DNA from: Sphingomonas sp. Leaf339 | Lineage (GTDB): Bacteria; Pseudomonadota; Alphaproteobacteria; Sphingomonadales; Sphingomonadaceae | Length of the DNA stretch: 64,000 bases | Direction: 5' to 3' | Assembly (NCBI RefSeq): GCF_001426195.1 | Contig: NZ_LMRS01000012.1 | Span: 186,001-250,000 of the forward strand | Part shown: positions 1 through 9,980 of the stretch, in pieces | Position numbering within the stretch: the first letter of the stretch is position 1 | Layout of the letters: each line of letters opens with the position of its first letter | The notes under the pieces: model-generated | The model's database searches: none | Told to the model about the DNA's origin: nothing | What the model saw: only the letters and a program-made list of their open reading frames with translations | Made by a program: the position numbers and the translations under genes

Positions 1-887
1 ACGCAATCCTTGGAATGGTCCATGACGATGTCTGGAAAGTCTCGGAGGGTGAGGACCAGCAGCAATTCTGGGCGCGGTTGTGCAGCGGTCAATCCGTGAT
101 TGGTCAATATCAGGGCCTTAACCATGGCAATCGCCCGATCTGGATCGATGCGGCTTATCATCCGATCCTTGATGATCGGGGATCGGTGGTCCGTATCGTC
201 ATGATCGGACACGATATTACGGCTGCCCGGCAACGCGCGAATGAGGCCGACCGCTGGCGAACCGCGATCGACGCATCACAGGCGGTGATCGAATTTGACA
301 TCGACGGCACCGTGTTGAACGCGAATAACATCTTCTTGAAGCTGTTCGGCTATCGGCGCGAAGAAATCCTTGGAAGGCATCACCGCATCTTTTGCGATAC
401 CGCCCATGTCGCCAGTCCGGAATATCAGGCTTTCTGGGCGATGCTTGGTAGTGGCCGTTTCGTCGCTGATCGTTTCCGCCGCATCGCCGCGGATGGTTCA
501 TCGCGCTGGATTCAAGCGACCTATACGCCGATCCTCGACGTAACGGGCAAGCCAGTGAAGATCGTCAAGCTGGCCACCGACGTGACAGCACAGTTCCGAC
601 TGGAAGAAGAGGTCGGCGCCCGGCTGGAGGAAACCGGCCGTTTCCGCAACGAGGCCGAAGCGCGCCGGCTGGAAGCCGAACAGTTGATCGTCCAGTTGAG
701 CAAAGTGGTCGAAACCGTCGCGGGGATAGCCACACAAACGAACCTGCTGGCGCTCAACGCCAGCATCGAAGCGGCCCGTGCCGGCGACGCTGGCCGTGGA
801 TTTTCGGTGGTAGCTGCCGAGGTGAAGAAGTTGGCCAGCGACACCCGCAAGGCGACCGCCCTGGCCCGACGGATGATCGCCGACTGA
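1..887 (+). CDS. PAS-PAS methyl-accepting chemotaxis protein, 5' end outside window
   Basis: The frame is open from the first bases, so the true start lies upstream. About 295 residues are visible. They hold the end of one PAS domain (to roughly residue 71 counting from the ATG at 15), a second complete PAS domain (about 78-195, ending DVTAQ), and a short coiled coil. After that comes the chemoreceptor hairpin tip with [17 protein letters not shown] followed by [15 protein letters not shown]. No membrane segment is visible, which suggests a soluble receptor that senses a cytoplasmic redox or ligand cue through PAS and signals to CheA/CheW. The protein stops only about 15 residues after the LASDT motif, so both hairpin arms are much shorter than in Tsr-type receptors. 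The receptor-family call is firm; ligand and partner are unknown. Confidence 0.85.
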   Translation, partial: AILGMVHDDVWKVSEGEDQQQFWARLCSGQSVIGQYQGLNHGNRPIWIDAAYHPILDDRGSVVRIVMIGHDITAARQRANEADRWRTAIDASQAVIEFDIDGTVLNANNIFLKLFGYRREEILGRHHRIFCDTAHVASPEYQAFWAMLGSGRFVADRFRRIAADGSSRWIQATYTPILDVTGKPVKIVKLATDVTAQFRLEEEVGARLEETGRFRNEAEARRLEAEQLIVQLSKVVETVAGIATQTNLLALNASIEAARAGDAGRGFSVVAAEVKKLASDTRKATALARRMIAD

Positions 888-892
888 GCGGA

Positions 893-1783
893 TCAATCGC
901 GCTGGCGGATCAAACCCTCCTGCGCGACGCTCGCCACTAGCCGCCCATCCTGTGTAAAGACCGACCCACGATTGAAACCACGGGCATGGCCAGCCCACGG
1001 ACTACGCATCGCATAGAGCAACCACTCGTCGGCACGGAACGGCTCGTGCAACCATAGGGCATGGTCGAGGCTCGCAACCTGCATCCGCGGGTTCATCCAG
1101 CCGACGCCGTGGGGAATCATCCCTGTCCCCAACAGCCCCATGTCGGATGCATAGGCCAGAACTGCTCGGTGGAGCGCTGCATCGTCGCCGATCGGCGCCA
1201 CCAGCCTGAACCACATCGCCTGAACTGGGTCGCCCGGTGCCGGATCGATCCAGCTACGTGGGCAAACCGGTCGGATATCGATCGGGCGTGGCCTCAGCAA
1301 TACGCGGTGATATTCGGGCGGTATCCGGTCGGCCATATCCCGTCGCAACGCCGCTTCGCTGGTCAGCGTGTCCGGCGAGGGCACATCCGGCATCGTATCC
1401 TGGTGCGTAAAGCCCTCTTCAGGCACTTGAAACGAACAGGCCATGTTCAGGATCGGCTTGCCGCGCTGCATCGCGATTACCCGGCGGGTGGCGAAACTGC
1501 GACCTTCGAAATCGCGAACGACGCGAAAGACGATCGGGTGGTTCTCGTCACCCGGCCGCATGAAATACGCGTGCAGCGAATTGGCTACCTTCGGTGCATC
1601 AGTCGATCGCTGAGCCGCCTGCAACGCCTGGGCGATCACCTGACCGCCGAATACCCGCCCCTCACCGCCGGGCTGGCGAGCGCCGCGGAACAGGTCGACA
1701 TCGATCTGTTCTACATCGAGCAGAGTAACGAGGCCTGCTACCAGGGCGGTGGGATCGACGTCGACAGGCATGTTCTGGTTCAT
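893..1783 (-). CDS. tesB: Acyl-CoA thioesterase II
   Basis: This 296-residue double-hotdog thioesterase hydrolyses acyl-CoA to free fatty acid and CoA. The N-terminal hotdog has GRVFGGQVIAQAL and HAYFMRPGD. The C-terminal half has SLDHALWLHEPF, GSVFTQDGRL and VAQEGLIR, matching the Asp/Thr(Ser)/Gln catalytic set of E. coli TesB. I start it at MNQNMPVDVD (ATG at 1783) because the 29 residues further upstream are unlike the family and would overlap the preceding gene. It is the last gene of a minus-strand acyl-CoA cluster, 32 bases after an acyl-CoA dehydrogenase. It probably relieves CoA sequestration or ends degradation of poorly oxidised acyl-CoAs. Confidence 0.92.
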   Translation of the reverse strand: MNQNMPVDVDPTALVAGLVTLLDVEQIDVDLFRGARQPGGEGRVFGGQVIAQALQAAQRSTDAPKVANSLHAYFMRPGDENHPIVFRVVRDFEGRSFATRRVIAMQRGKPILNMACSFQVPEEGFTHQDTMPDVPSPDTLTSEAALRRDMADRIPPEYHRVLLRPRPIDIRPVCPRSWIDPAPGDPVQAMWFRLVAPIGDDAALHRAVLAYASDMGLLGTGMIPHGVGWMNPRMQVASLDHALWLHEPFRADEWLLYAMRSPWAGHARGFNRGSVFTQDGRLVASVAQEGLIRQRD

Positions 1784-1815
1784 GCCGCCTGCCTTCGCGG
1801 TCGGCCGGAACAGCG

Positions 1816-2943
1816 TCAATAGCCGGCGGCGATCGCCAGTCGATCGGCATGGAAATTCGCGTCGCCCCATATTTCGGCCAGCATCCGCGCCCGCTTCATG
1901 TAGAAACCGATATCGTATTCGTCGGTCATGCCGATGCCGCCATGCATCTGAACACTCTCGTTGACGGACAGCGTCGTCGCCACGCCCGACATCGCCTTAG
2001 CGACAGAGACCGCCTCGTCCGCGCGGTCGGAACCGGCATCTAACAGTTGCTGCGCCTTCAGCACGGCGGCGCGGGCGACCTCCATCTCACTGTACAGATG
2101 TGCGGCGCGGTGCTGCAGCGCCTGATAGCTGCCGATCGCCTGACCGAATTGCTTGCGTTGCTTAAGATAACCCATCGTTATGTCCATCGCCCCGCCACCG
2201 ACGCCCAGCAGTTCTGCCGACGCGCCCGTCCGCGCGGCGCGCAGCAACCGATCGAGCGGCGCGCGTCCGGCATCGACTTCTCCGATCACCGCATCGGCGT
2301 CCACGTCCACGCCCTCGAATCCCAGATGGGCGGCAACGCTGGAGTCCGCCAGCCGCGCAGGTGTGATCGTCAGGTTCACGGCGTCGCGCGGGATGGCGAA
2401 CAGGGTGATGCCATCGCGATCCGCTCCGCTGCCGCCCGTCCGGGCCGCGACGATCAACAGATCGGCGACATGCCCTTGCACCACGAACCGCTTCGCGCCC
2501 GTCAGGCGAAAGCCGTTGCCGGATCGTACCGCCGACAGTTCGATCCGGTCACGATGCTTGGCCGCTTCGTCGATCGCCAGTGCCGCGACTGTATCGCCAG
2601 CGAGGATACCGGGAAACCAGCGATCCGATTGCGCAGAGCCGCGCAATGCCTCGACTGCAGCGACGGCAGTGGTGAGGAACGGGGAAGGCGAAAGGTTGCG
2701 GCCGATCTCTTCCAGCACGACACCGGCCTCGACATGGCCGAGACCGAGGCCACCGGCAGGTTCGTCGATCAGGATGCCGGTGAAGCCCATGTCGGCAAAT
2801 CGCTTCCACAGATCGCGGCTGAACCCGGCCGGATCATCGGCGTCACGCAGCGCGCGCAGATGCGAAACCGGCGCGGCATCGGCGATGAAATCGCGGATCG
2901 TATCCTGCAAGGCCGTCTGGTCGTCATCAAGGTAGAGGGGCAT
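1816..2943 (-). CDS. Acyl-CoA dehydrogenase (first of an adjacent pair)
   Basis: A 375-residue FAD enzyme of the acyl-CoA dehydrogenase family, which introduces the alpha-beta double bond in acyl-CoA. The N-terminal helical domain begins MPLYLDDDQTALQDTIRDF. The middle beta domain has the flavin-contact stretch GNGFRLTGAKRFVVQG. The C-terminal helical domain includes KQRKQFGQAIGSYQALQH and ends with MHGGIGMTDEYDIGFY. I chose the ATG at 2943 because GGAGG sits five bases upstream; an ATG at 2964 is possible but has weaker support. It lies beside a second, sequence-distinct acyl-CoA dehydrogenase (3013-4194), so the two may form a heteromer. Substrate is not determinable from sequence. Confidence 0.9.
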   Translation of the reverse strand: MPLYLDDDQTALQDTIRDFIADAAPVSHLRALRDADDPAGFSRDLWKRFADMGFTGILIDEPAGGLGLGHVEAGVVLEEIGRNLSPSPFLTTAVAAVEALRGSAQSDRWFPGILAGDTVAALAIDEAAKHRDRIELSAVRSGNGFRLTGAKRFVVQGHVADLLIVAARTGGSGADRDGITLFAIPRDAVNLTITPARLADSSVAAHLGFEGVDVDADAVIGEVDAGRAPLDRLLRAARTGASAELLGVGGGAMDITMGYLKQRKQFGQAIGSYQALQHRAAHLYSEMEVARAAVLKAQQLLDAGSDRADEAVSVAKAMSGVATTLSVNESVQMHGGIGMTDEYDIGFYMKRARMLAEIWGDANFHADRLAIAAGY

Positions 2944-3012
2944 GTGAACCTCCATTCCGGCCAAGACCGAAATCTGCTGTCATAAGAGTAATCGTCAACC
3001 GTAGATCGGCGG

Positions 3013-4194
3013 TCAGGAGGGCAACGCCAAAATGCGTTTAGCGATAATGTTCAGCTGTATTTCGGACGTGCCACCCTCGATCGAGTTGGCTTTCGTCCGC
3101 AGCCAGGCGCGGGGCATAGCGCCGGTGCTCGAGGCGTCGCTTTCCCATTCCAGCGCATCCGATCCACCCGCCGCCATCATCAGTTCGTGACGATCCTTGT
3201 TCAACTCGGTGCCGTAATATTTCATCATCGAGGGCTGGGCAGGGTGTGCGCGACCCGCCTTCAGTTCATCGATGAAGCGCTCTGACATGGCGGAGAAGGC
3301 CCGCGCGCGCACCTCGAAGAGCGCGATGTTTGCGCGAAGGATAGGGTCGGCAAGCCGGCCGTCATGGTCAAGCCCGATCGTGGCGATCGCACCAGTGATC
3401 AGCGGGTTCTTGCCCGAACCGCCAAGGCCCATGCCGGATATCATCTCACGTTCATGGCCGAGCAGATATTTGGCGACGTCCCAACCTTTGTTCTCGTCAT
3501 GGACCCGGTTGGCCTTGGGCACCTTCACATTGTCGAAGAAGGTTTCGCAAAATGGCGAATTTCCGGAAATCAGCAGGATCGGCTTTGTCGATACGCCATC
3601 CGATGCCATGTCGAACAGGACGAAGCTGATGCCGCCCTGCTTGGACTCTTTGGATGTGCGGACTAGGCAAAAAATCCAGTCCGCCTTGTCGGCATAACTG
3701 GTCCACACCTTCTGTCCATTGACGATATAATGATCGCCGCCGTCTTCCGCGCTCGTCGCCAAACTGGCTAGATCGGACCCGGCATTGGGTTCGGAGTATC
3801 CCTGGCACCAGCGGATTTCACCGCGAGCGATCTTGGGCAGATGATCGAGCTTCTGTTCCTCGGTGCCGTATTTCAGGAGTGCAGGTCCCAGCATGGAGAT
3901 ACCGAAGGAATAGAGCGGCGACCGGGCACGGATCGTGCCCATCTCCTCGCGCAGAATCTTCGTCTCTTCTGGTGAGAGGCCCCCGCCGCCATATTGCGTC
4001 GGCCAGTCGGGCACGGTCCACCCGCGTGCCGCCATTGCGTCAAGCCATTGCTTCTGTTCGGGGCTGGATGGCGCATAGCGACGGCCGCCCCAGCACACGT
4101 CGCCATCGGAGCGAAGCGGCTGACGCATCGCGGCCGGACAGTTTGCCGCCAGCCAGGCACGCGTGTCCGTGCGGAAACTATCGAGATCGGTCAT
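3013..4194 (-). CDS. Acyl-CoA dehydrogenase (second of the pair)
   Basis: A 393-residue acyl-CoA dehydrogenase. Visible family features are GYSEPNAGSDLASL (FAD and substrate contacts), VNGQKVWTSYADKADW, and a C-terminal IEGGTSEIQLNIIAKRILA. The start ATG at 4194 has GAGGAGAGG just upstream. It lies 69 bases upstream of the other dehydrogenase on the same strand and about 87 bases downstream of the bifunctional hydratase/dehydrogenase gene, so one transcript is likely. Long-chain or branched acyl-CoA is plausible given the company, but the substrate is inference only. Confidence 0.92.
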   Translation of the reverse strand: MTDLDSFRTDTRAWLAANCPAAMRQPLRSDGDVCWGGRRYAPSSPEQKQWLDAMAARGWTVPDWPTQYGGGGLSPEETKILREEMGTIRARSPLYSFGISMLGPALLKYGTEEQKLDHLPKIARGEIRWCQGYSEPNAGSDLASLATSAEDGGDHYIVNGQKVWTSYADKADWIFCLVRTSKESKQGGISFVLFDMASDGVSTKPILLISGNSPFCETFFDNVKVPKANRVHDENKGWDVAKYLLGHEREMISGMGLGGSGKNPLITGAIATIGLDHDGRLADPILRANIALFEVRARAFSAMSERFIDELKAGRAHPAQPSMMKYYGTELNKDRHELMMAAGGSDALEWESDASSTGAMPRAWLRTKANSIEGGTSEIQLNIIAKRILALPS

Positions 4195-4281
4195 GGCATC
4201 CTCTCCTCGTCCAGTCCCCGTGGCGGTCGTCCCGCTTTTTAAGGGGAAGGTCCCGGCAAAAGCCGGGACGACGGCTGCGTC

Positions 4282-6312
4282 TTACTTGATCCGGCCTCCG
4301 CTGGCCGCGGCATCCCTCAGCGACGACGCGACGGTGAAGCCGTGGTTCTCCAATCCGGCGACGACCTTGCCCAATCCCTCGGTCTGCGCCCAGAACATCG
4401 GGCCACCGCGATAGACGGGCCAGCCATAGCCATAGATCCAGACAACATCGATGTCGGACGCGCGCTGAGCCTTACCCTCCTCGAGGATAAGCGCACCCTC
4501 GTTGACCATCGTGTAGAGCGTGCGGGCGACAATCTCGTCATCGTTAATCTCCCGCGGCGTGACGCCTTCGCGTTTGCGGAAATCCTCAATGATCTCTGCA
4601 ACGCGGGCGCTGTTCGACGGCGTGCGCTTCTCGTCGTAATCGTAGAAACCAGCCTTCGTCTTCTGGCCCCAGCGGTTTTCGGCAGCGAGGGCGTCGCGGA
4701 TGTTCTCGATCCGGGTCGGGTCGCGGTGCCAGCCGATATCGACGCCGGCGAGGTCGGCCATCTGGAACGGCCCCATCGGCATGCCGAACGCGACATGCAC
4801 GCGGTCGATCTGTTCGGGCGTGGCACCTTCCAGCAGCAGCTTCGTCGCCTCGACCTGGCGCGGCATCAGCATGCGGTTGCCGATGAAGCCATAGGTGACA
4901 CCGGCGACGACCGCGACCTTCTTGATCTTCTTCGCCAGCGCCATGACGGTCGCCAGCACATCGCCCGCGGTCTTCTCACCACGCACGACTTCCAGCAACT
5001 TCATCACGTTGGCGGGGGAGAAGAAATGCATGCCGAGCACATCCTGCGGGCGGGCAGTCGCGGCGGCAATCTCGTCGATATCAAGATAGCTCGTGTTCGA
5101 GGCGAGAATTGCGCCGGGCTTGGCGATGGCATCCAGCCGCGTGAAGATGTCCTTCTTCACGCTCATTTCCTCATACACCGCCTCGATGATAAGGTCGCAA
5201 TCGCGCAGGTCATCGAAGTTGAGCGTCGGTTTCAGCGCGCCCATCGCCTGTTCGACTTGCTCCGGCTTCATCCGGCCCTTGGCGGCTGTCGCTTCGTAAT
5301 TCTTGCGGATCGTACCGGTGCCACGCTCCAACGCTTCCGCCTGCATCTCGACGATCGTCACCGGAATGCCGGCGGACAGGAAGTTCATCGAGATGCCGCC
5401 GCCCATCGTGCCGGCGCCGATCACACCGACACGCTTGATATCGCGCACCTTGATGTCGGCGGGAACGTCGTCGATCTTCGATGCCTGACGTTCGGCAAAG
5501 AAGATGTGGCGCTGGGCAGCAGATTGAACGCCCATCATCAACCGCATGAATTCCTGTCGCTCGAATGCGATACCCTCGGCGAAGCTCGCGACGGAGGCAG
5601 CCTTCTCGACGCAGGCGATATTGGCAGCTGGCGCGTCAAAGCCACGAAAACGGCGGGCGTTTTCCTTCTTGAACGCTTCAATGGCCTCCGGATCGGCTTT
5701 CGCTTCCTTCTCGCTCGCGCGAGGTATCGGCCGGTTCGCTTTGATCTCACGCGCAAAAGCGATCGCGTCGTCCGCCAGACTGTCTTCGCCGGCAAGGCGG
5801 TCGATCAGGCCGGCGTCCAAAGCCTTCTTGGCCGGGATCGGATCACCCTTGGCGGTCAGCTCCAGCGCCAGTTTTACGCCCGCGATGCGCGGCAGGCGTT
5901 GCGTCCCGCCCGCGCCGGGCAACAGGCCGAGCTTCACTTCCGGCGTGCCGATCTTGGCGGAGGGTACGGCGATCCGGTAATGACAGCCCAGCGCAACTTC
6001 GCATCCGCCACCCAGTGCGGTGCCGTGGATCGCAGCGACGACGGGCTTCGACGACGCTTCGATGATATCCACCACCGTCGGAAGCAAAGGCTCGACCGGC
6101 GGCTTGGTGAATTCGGTGATGTCCGCGCCGGCAAAGAACGTGCGGCCATCGCACCGGATCACCATCGCCTCGATCGAGGCGTCAGCGACGCCCTCCTCGA
6201 TGGCCGCATCGATCCCCTGACGCACCGCCGCACCCAGCGCGTTGACAGGCGGATTGTCCGAAATGATGACCAGCACATCGTCATGGCGCTCGGTACGGAT
6301 CGGCGAAGTCAT
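4282..6312 (-). CDS. Bifunctional enoyl-CoA hydratase / 3-hydroxyacyl-CoA dehydrogenase (FadB/FadJ type)
   Basis: This 676-residue enzyme performs the second and third steps of beta-oxidation. The N-terminal crotonase domain (about 1-190) has [19 protein letters not shown] and [15 protein letters not shown] dinucleotide-binding domain (about 295-475) begins [18 protein letters not shown] and carries [16 protein letters not shown]. The C-terminal 3-hydroxyacyl-CoA dehydrogenase repeats include [16 protein letters not shown] and [16 protein letters not shown] place the start at ATG 6312, preceded by AGGAGA; about 45 upstream residues are low-quality extension. No thiolase gene is adjacent, so the last beta-oxidation step must be encoded elsewhere. 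It heads the minus-strand cluster with two acyl-CoA dehydrogenases and TesB. Confidence 0.93.
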   Translation of the reverse strand: MTSPIRTERHDDVLVIISDNPPVNALGAAVRQGIDAAIEEGVADASIEAMVIRCDGRTFFAGADITEFTKPPVEPLLPTVVDIIEASSKPVVAAIHGTALGGGCEVALGCHYRIAVPSAKIGTPEVKLGLLPGAGGTQRLPRIAGVKLALELTAKGDPIPAKKALDAGLIDRLAGEDSLADDAIAFAREIKANRPIPRASEKEAKADPEAIEAFKKENARRFRGFDAPAANIACVEKAASVASFAEGIAFERQEFMRLMMGVQSAAQRHIFFAERQASKIDDVPADIKVRDIKRVGVIGAGTMGGGISMNFLSAGIPVTIVEMQAEALERGTGTIRKNYEATAAKGRMKPEQVEQAMGALKPTLNFDDLRDCDLIIEAVYEEMSVKKDIFTRLDAIAKPGAILASNTSYLDIDEIAAATARPQDVLGMHFFSPANVMKLLEVVRGEKTAGDVLATVMALAKKIKKVAVVAGVTYGFIGNRMLMPRQVEATKLLLEGATPEQIDRVHVAFGMPMGPFQMADLAGVDIGWHRDPTRIENIRDALAAENRWGQKTKAGFYDYDEKRTPSNSARVAEIIEDFRKREGVTPREINDDEIVARTLYTMVNEGALILEEGKAQRASDIDVVWIYGYGWPVYRGGPMFWAQTEGLGKVVAGLENHGFTVASSLRDAAASGGRIK

Positions 6313-6413
6313 GGTCGTCTCCTGAACGGTCGGGCGGGATCGCTGCCCCGTACCCCTGCTTCTAAGAACGCTCCGTCTATCGCCGCGCCACGAGACGAAA
6401 TCAACAGTAATTG

Positions 6414-6440
6414 GTCTGCCGCCCGCGTTAAGCGGCAGAC
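6414..6440 (-). terminator. Hairpin, probable terminator after the glycine-zipper gene
   Basis: A perfect 9-base inverted repeat (GTCTGCCGC at 6414-6422 and GCGGCAGAC at 6432-6440) with a 9-base loop. It lies between the stop codon of the glycine-zipper gene (6475) and the start of the beta-oxidation cluster (6312), both on the minus strand. The downstream T-run is weak (CAATTACTGTTGATTT on the minus strand), so termination strength is uncertain. Confidence 0.5.
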
Positions 6441-6474
6441 CCGACATTCAACTTATCGTCAGTCGCCGGTTTCC

Positions 6475-6996
6475 CTAGCGGCAACGAACCTGCTGGTTCT
6501 GGTCGACTGCACGACCGGCCAATGCACCCGCCGCCGCGCCGAGCAACGTGCCCACGGTCCGGCTCCGACCGCCATCGATGACGTTGCCGAGCAAGCCGCC
6601 CGCCGCGCCTCCGACGATCAGGCCCGTTGTGCCATCCGACCGGCGGCAATAATAACGCCCGTCATAACCGGCGTAGACCCGCTCGTCCGTCGACAGCACA
6701 CGCTCGCGATACTGACCGCCGGTGCGATAATCGCGCGCGGGATCATAAACAGCGGTGTCGTCATACCCGTTCTCGTACCGATCGGGCGCCTGACGATAGG
6801 GGCCGTCGTCGCTCGTCCGCCGGTCGTTGCGACTTTCCTGATACCGGTCCACTTCCTGGCGATAGAGCTGATACTCACGATCGAACCGTTCCTGCGCGGC
6901 GCGGAACCGGGTTTCCTGCGCGCTGCTCTGGGCCAGGGCGGGGGACCCGGCGACGGTGGCAACGACGAGGCCGATCGTTAGAAGACGGGAAAGCAT
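6475..6996 (-). CDS. Glycine-zipper 2TM envelope protein
   Basis: A 173-residue exported protein. Residues 1-23 form a signal peptide (MLSRLLTIGLVVATVAGSPA then LAQS). A charged, Tyr/Arg/Asp-rich middle follows (about 30-120). Near the C-terminus is a glycine-zipper segment (TTGLIVGGAAGGLLGNVIDG then GTLLGAAAGALAGRAV). This arrangement resembles the 17-kDa surface antigen / glycine-zipper-2TM family found in proteobacterial envelopes, where the Gly/Ala helices pack against each other in a membrane. The start at ATG 6996 has GGAGG nine bases upstream. The exact role is unknown. Confidence 0.82.
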   Translation of the reverse strand: MLSRLLTIGLVVATVAGSPALAQSSAQETRFRAAQERFDREYQLYRQEVDRYQESRNDRRTSDDGPYRQAPDRYENGYDDTAVYDPARDYRTGGQYRERVLSTDERVYAGYDGRYYCRRSDGTTGLIVGGAAGGLLGNVIDGGRSRTVGTLLGAAAGALAGRAVDQNQQVRCR

Positions 6997-7213
6997 ATCA
7001 CTGGTCCTCCAGCCCGCGAATCGGGCGTTGATGCTCTGATACCGCCGGCAGACCCGATCGTTCCTGAACGGCCCCATCCGTCTTGATCGAAAGCATGCGG
7101 CGTTGCGTCACCCCGTGTGCTAGGACGGCATATCACTTGCCCGACCCCGTAGGCATGCTCGTGATGACGGATACCCGACAGAGGCCGCCGCTTACGCGTA
7201 GAAGGATCGTCCG

Positions 7214-7486
7214 ATGGACGTGGACCACGCCTCCACCAGCCAGATGATGCAGGAAGCATCGCCCTTTGACAGCGCATCGGATGCTCCGGTTCGCGCCCAG
7301 TCCACGGTGGAGCGCGCCTATCAACTGGCGCGGCAGGGACCATGCACGACGCTCGACGATATCCGGCGTCAGTTGGAACAAGAGCGCTACGCCTCGGTCA
7401 ACGCCCATCTCTCCGGCCCCACGATCCGCCGTCAGCTGCGCCAGATCTGCCGCGACCGGATCGTCCGGCCGACGCCAACCGAATAG
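7214..7486 (+). CDS. Small protein of unknown function (90 aa)
   Basis: A 90-residue soluble, mostly helical protein with no motif I recognise. The segment from about 30 to 85 reads as a helix-turn-helix-like pattern (ERAYQLARQGPCTTLDDIRR, later GPTIRRQLRQICRDR), suggesting a small DNA-binding or adaptor fold, but that is inference. The ATG has AAGGA seven bases upstream (in gaaggatcgtccg). It stands alone between a minus-strand envelope gene and the minus-strand helicase, so it has its own promoter. It is probably a genuine lineage-specific gene. Confidence 0.65.
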   Translation: MDVDHASTSQMMQEASPFDSASDAPVRAQSTVERAYQLARQGPCTTLDDIRRQLEQERYASVNAHLSGPTIRRQLRQICRDRIVRPTPTE

Positions 7487-7504
7487 GTCGCACGTCGGCG
7501 TGAC

Positions 7505-9832
7505 TCAGCTCAGGGTCACGAACGTATCCATCACTCGTTTGCGCCCGGCATTCTCGAAATCGATCTCCAGCTTGTTCCCCTCGATCTCGGCGATCGCGCC
7601 ATAGCCGAACTTCTGGTGGAACACGCGCTGCCCGACTGACAGGTCACCGCGCCCCTTGTTACCCAAGCTGACCGCGCTGGCCCGGCTCTCAACGATCCGT
7701 TTGGGGGCGGTCGTGAAACTGGAACCACCCATCTGCCCGGCGGCGCGCTGCCAGCCCGGCCCCCGCCCGGTGCCGCGCGCGACATCGGCGAACGGATCGG
7801 CACGTTCAGACCAGTTGGCGCACCACAGGCTCTCGCCGCCGCTCATGCTGGTTTCGGTGTCGATATGCTCGGGCGGCAGTTCGCCGACGAAGCGGCTGGG
7901 GATGCTCGACGTCCACTGCCCATAGATGCGGCGATTGGCGGCATGCAGGATGAACGCCCGCCGCCGGGCCCGCGTGATGGCGACATAGGCAAGCCGCCGT
8001 TCCTCCTCCAGGCTCTTGGTCCCGCCTTCGTCCAGCGATCGTTGCGAGGGAAACAGCCCTTCCTCCCAACCGGCGAGAAAGACGGTGTCGAACTCCAGAC
8101 CCTTGGCCGCGTGGATGGTCATGATCGTCACCTGCGGATCGTTACGGCCGCCCTCGTTGTCCATGACCAGTGACACATGTTCGAGAAAGGCGCCGAGCGA
8201 CTCATACTCTTCCATTGCCCGGACAAGCTCGGTCAGGTTCTCCAGCCGGCCCGCCGCCTCTACCGACTTCTCGGCCTGATACATCGCCGTGTAACCGCTC
8301 TCGTCCAACAGCTGCCGGGCCAGTTCGGGGTGGGGCAGGGTCTGCGCCATGTCGCGCCAGCGCGCGATATCGCCGATCAATCGTCCAAGGGATCGCCGCG
8401 CCTGTGCGGTCAGTTCATCGGTGTCGAGAATACGGGCCGACGCCGTGGTCAGTGGCAACGCCTCGGCCCGCGCCAGTTGATGGATACGCGCCAACGCCTT
8501 GTCGCCCAACCCCCGCTTGGGAACATTGACGATGCGCTCGAACGCCAGATCGTCCGCCGGCTGGTTGATGACCCTCAGATACGCCAGCGCGTCACGGATT
8601 TCTGCCCGCTCGTAGAAGCGGAAACCACCGACGATACGATACGGCATCCCGATCGAGATGAACCGGTCCTCGAACTCGCGGGTCTGGTGCGAGGCACGGA
8701 CCAGGATAGCAATATCGTCCAGCGTCGTGCCGTTCCGCCGTGCCGCCTCGATCTCGTCGCCCACCCGGCGCGCTTCTTCGGGACCATCCCAAACGCCCAG
8801 CACGCGGACCTTTTCGCCCGCGTCCAGTTCGGTCCACAACTGCTTGCCGAGCCGGCCGCTGTTATGCGCAATCACGCCACCCGCCGCACCGAGAATATGG
8901 GGAGTAGAGCGATAATTCTGCTCCAGGCGGATCACCGTGGCGCCCGGGAAGTCCTTTTCAAACCGGAGGATGTTCTCCACCTGCGCACCGCGCCACGAAT
9001 AGATCGATTGGTCATCATCGCCTACGCAAGCGATGTTCCGCCGCTCCTGCGCCAACAGCCGCAGCCATAGATATTGAACACTATTGGTGTCCTGATACTC
9101 GTCCACCATGATATAGCGGAAGCGCTGCTGATACTGTTCCAGCACGTCGCGATGCGTCTTCAGGATCACCAGCATGTGCAGCAACAAGTCGCCGAAGTCG
9201 CATGCGTTCACCGCCCGCAACCGCGCCTGATACTGCACGTACAATTCGCCACCACGGCCATTGGCGTAACGCTCGGACTCGCCGGCGTCGATATCGCGGG
9301 GGGTGAGCCCCTTATTCTTCCACTCGTCGATCAAGCCACCCAATTGCTTCGGCGGGAACCGCTTCTCGTCCAGATCGGCCGCCACGACGAGCTGCTTCAA
9401 CAGACGAAGCTGATCGTCGGTATCCAAGATGGTGAAATTGGACTGCAAGCCGACCAGTTCGGCGTGCCGGCGCAGCATCTTGGCGCCGATCGCGTGAAAG
9501 GTGCCGAGCCACGGCATCCCCTCCACCGCATCGCCCACCAGTCGGCCGACCCGCTCCCGCATCTCGCGCGCCGCCCGATTGGTGAACGTCACGGCCAGAA
9601 TCTCGCTCGGCCACGCCTTGCGCGTGTACAGCAGATGCGCGAGCCGAGCGGTCAGGGCCGCCGTCTTGCCCGTGCCGGCTCCGGCCAACATCAGAACGGG
9701 ACCGTCGGTCGTCAACACCGCCTCGCGCTGGGGCGGGTTCAGCCCGCGCAGATAAGGCGGCTCATCGATCGTCGAGGGTATGGCGGACTGGTTCACCACC
9801 GAACAAGTAGGGAACGAACGCCGCACAGACAA
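7505..9832 (-). CDS. uvrD: ATP-dependent DNA helicase, UvrD/PcrA family
   Basis: A 775-residue superfamily-1A 3'-5' helicase of the type used in nucleotide excision repair, mismatch repair and replication restart. It shows the Q-motif (LNPPQREAV), Walker A (AGAGTGKTAALTARL), motif Ia (AVTFTNRAAREMRERV), Walker B (VDEYQDTN), motif III (GDDDQSIYSWRGA), motif IV (LEQNYRST) and motif VI (YVAITRARRRAFI). The C-terminus (VFHQKFGYGAIAEIEGNKLE) is the Tudor-like polymerase-binding tail of PcrA/UvrD. No ATG precedes Walker A, so translation must begin at a TTG (9832) or one of several GTG codons (9826, 9799, 9796); none has a clear ribosome site. Family certain, exact start not. Confidence 0.93.
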   Translation of the reverse strand: MSVRRSFPTCSVVNQSAIPSTIDEPPYLRGLNPPQREAVLTTDGPVLMLAGAGTGKTAALTARLAHLLYTRKAWPSEILAVTFTNRAAREMRERVGRLVGDAVEGMPWLGTFHAIGAKMLRRHAELVGLQSNFTILDTDDQLRLLKQLVVAADLDEKRFPPKQLGGLIDEWKNKGLTPRDIDAGESERYANGRGGELYVQYQARLRAVNACDFGDLLLHMLVILKTHRDVLEQYQQRFRYIMVDEYQDTNSVQYLWLRLLAQERRNIACVGDDDQSIYSWRGAQVENILRFEKDFPGATVIRLEQNYRSTPHILGAAGGVIAHNSGRLGKQLWTELDAGEKVRVLGVWDGPEEARRVGDEIEAARRNGTTLDDIAILVRASHQTREFEDRFISIGMPYRIVGGFRFYERAEIRDALAYLRVINQPADDLAFERIVNVPKRGLGDKALARIHQLARAEALPLTTASARILDTDELTAQARRSLGRLIGDIARWRDMAQTLPHPELARQLLDESGYTAMYQAEKSVEAAGRLENLTELVRAMEEYESLGAFLEHVSLVMDNEGGRNDPQVTIMTIHAAKGLEFDTVFLAGWEEGLFPSQRSLDEGGTKSLEEERRLAYVAITRARRRAFILHAANRRIYGQWTSSIPSRFVGELPPEHIDTETSMSGGESLWCANWSERADPFADVARGTGRGPGWQRAAGQMGGSSFTTAPKRIVESRASAVSLGNKGRGDLSVGQRVFHQKFGYGAIAEIEGNKLEIDFENAGRKRVMDTFVTLS

Positions 9833-9980
9833 GCGCGGTCCACGTCATCGAAGCGACACCTGATCGTCGCGCCTGCGTAACGAAGCAGGGCTAGCGAAGC
9901 CTCAGCCGACGAGGCCCGGATGGGTGCGCGTGAGCCATCAACGTACCGGCAGAGCCGGGCGCCAACCCGCAGGAGCTATC

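Noticed and set aside
4342..6981. A very long open frame (879 codons) on the plus strand
   Set aside because: It lies opposite the bifunctional beta-oxidation enzyme and the glycine-zipper gene, both with clear family motifs. Long antisense frames are expected in GC-rich DNA with strong third-position bias, and its translation is His/Arg/Asp-rich with no recognisable domain.
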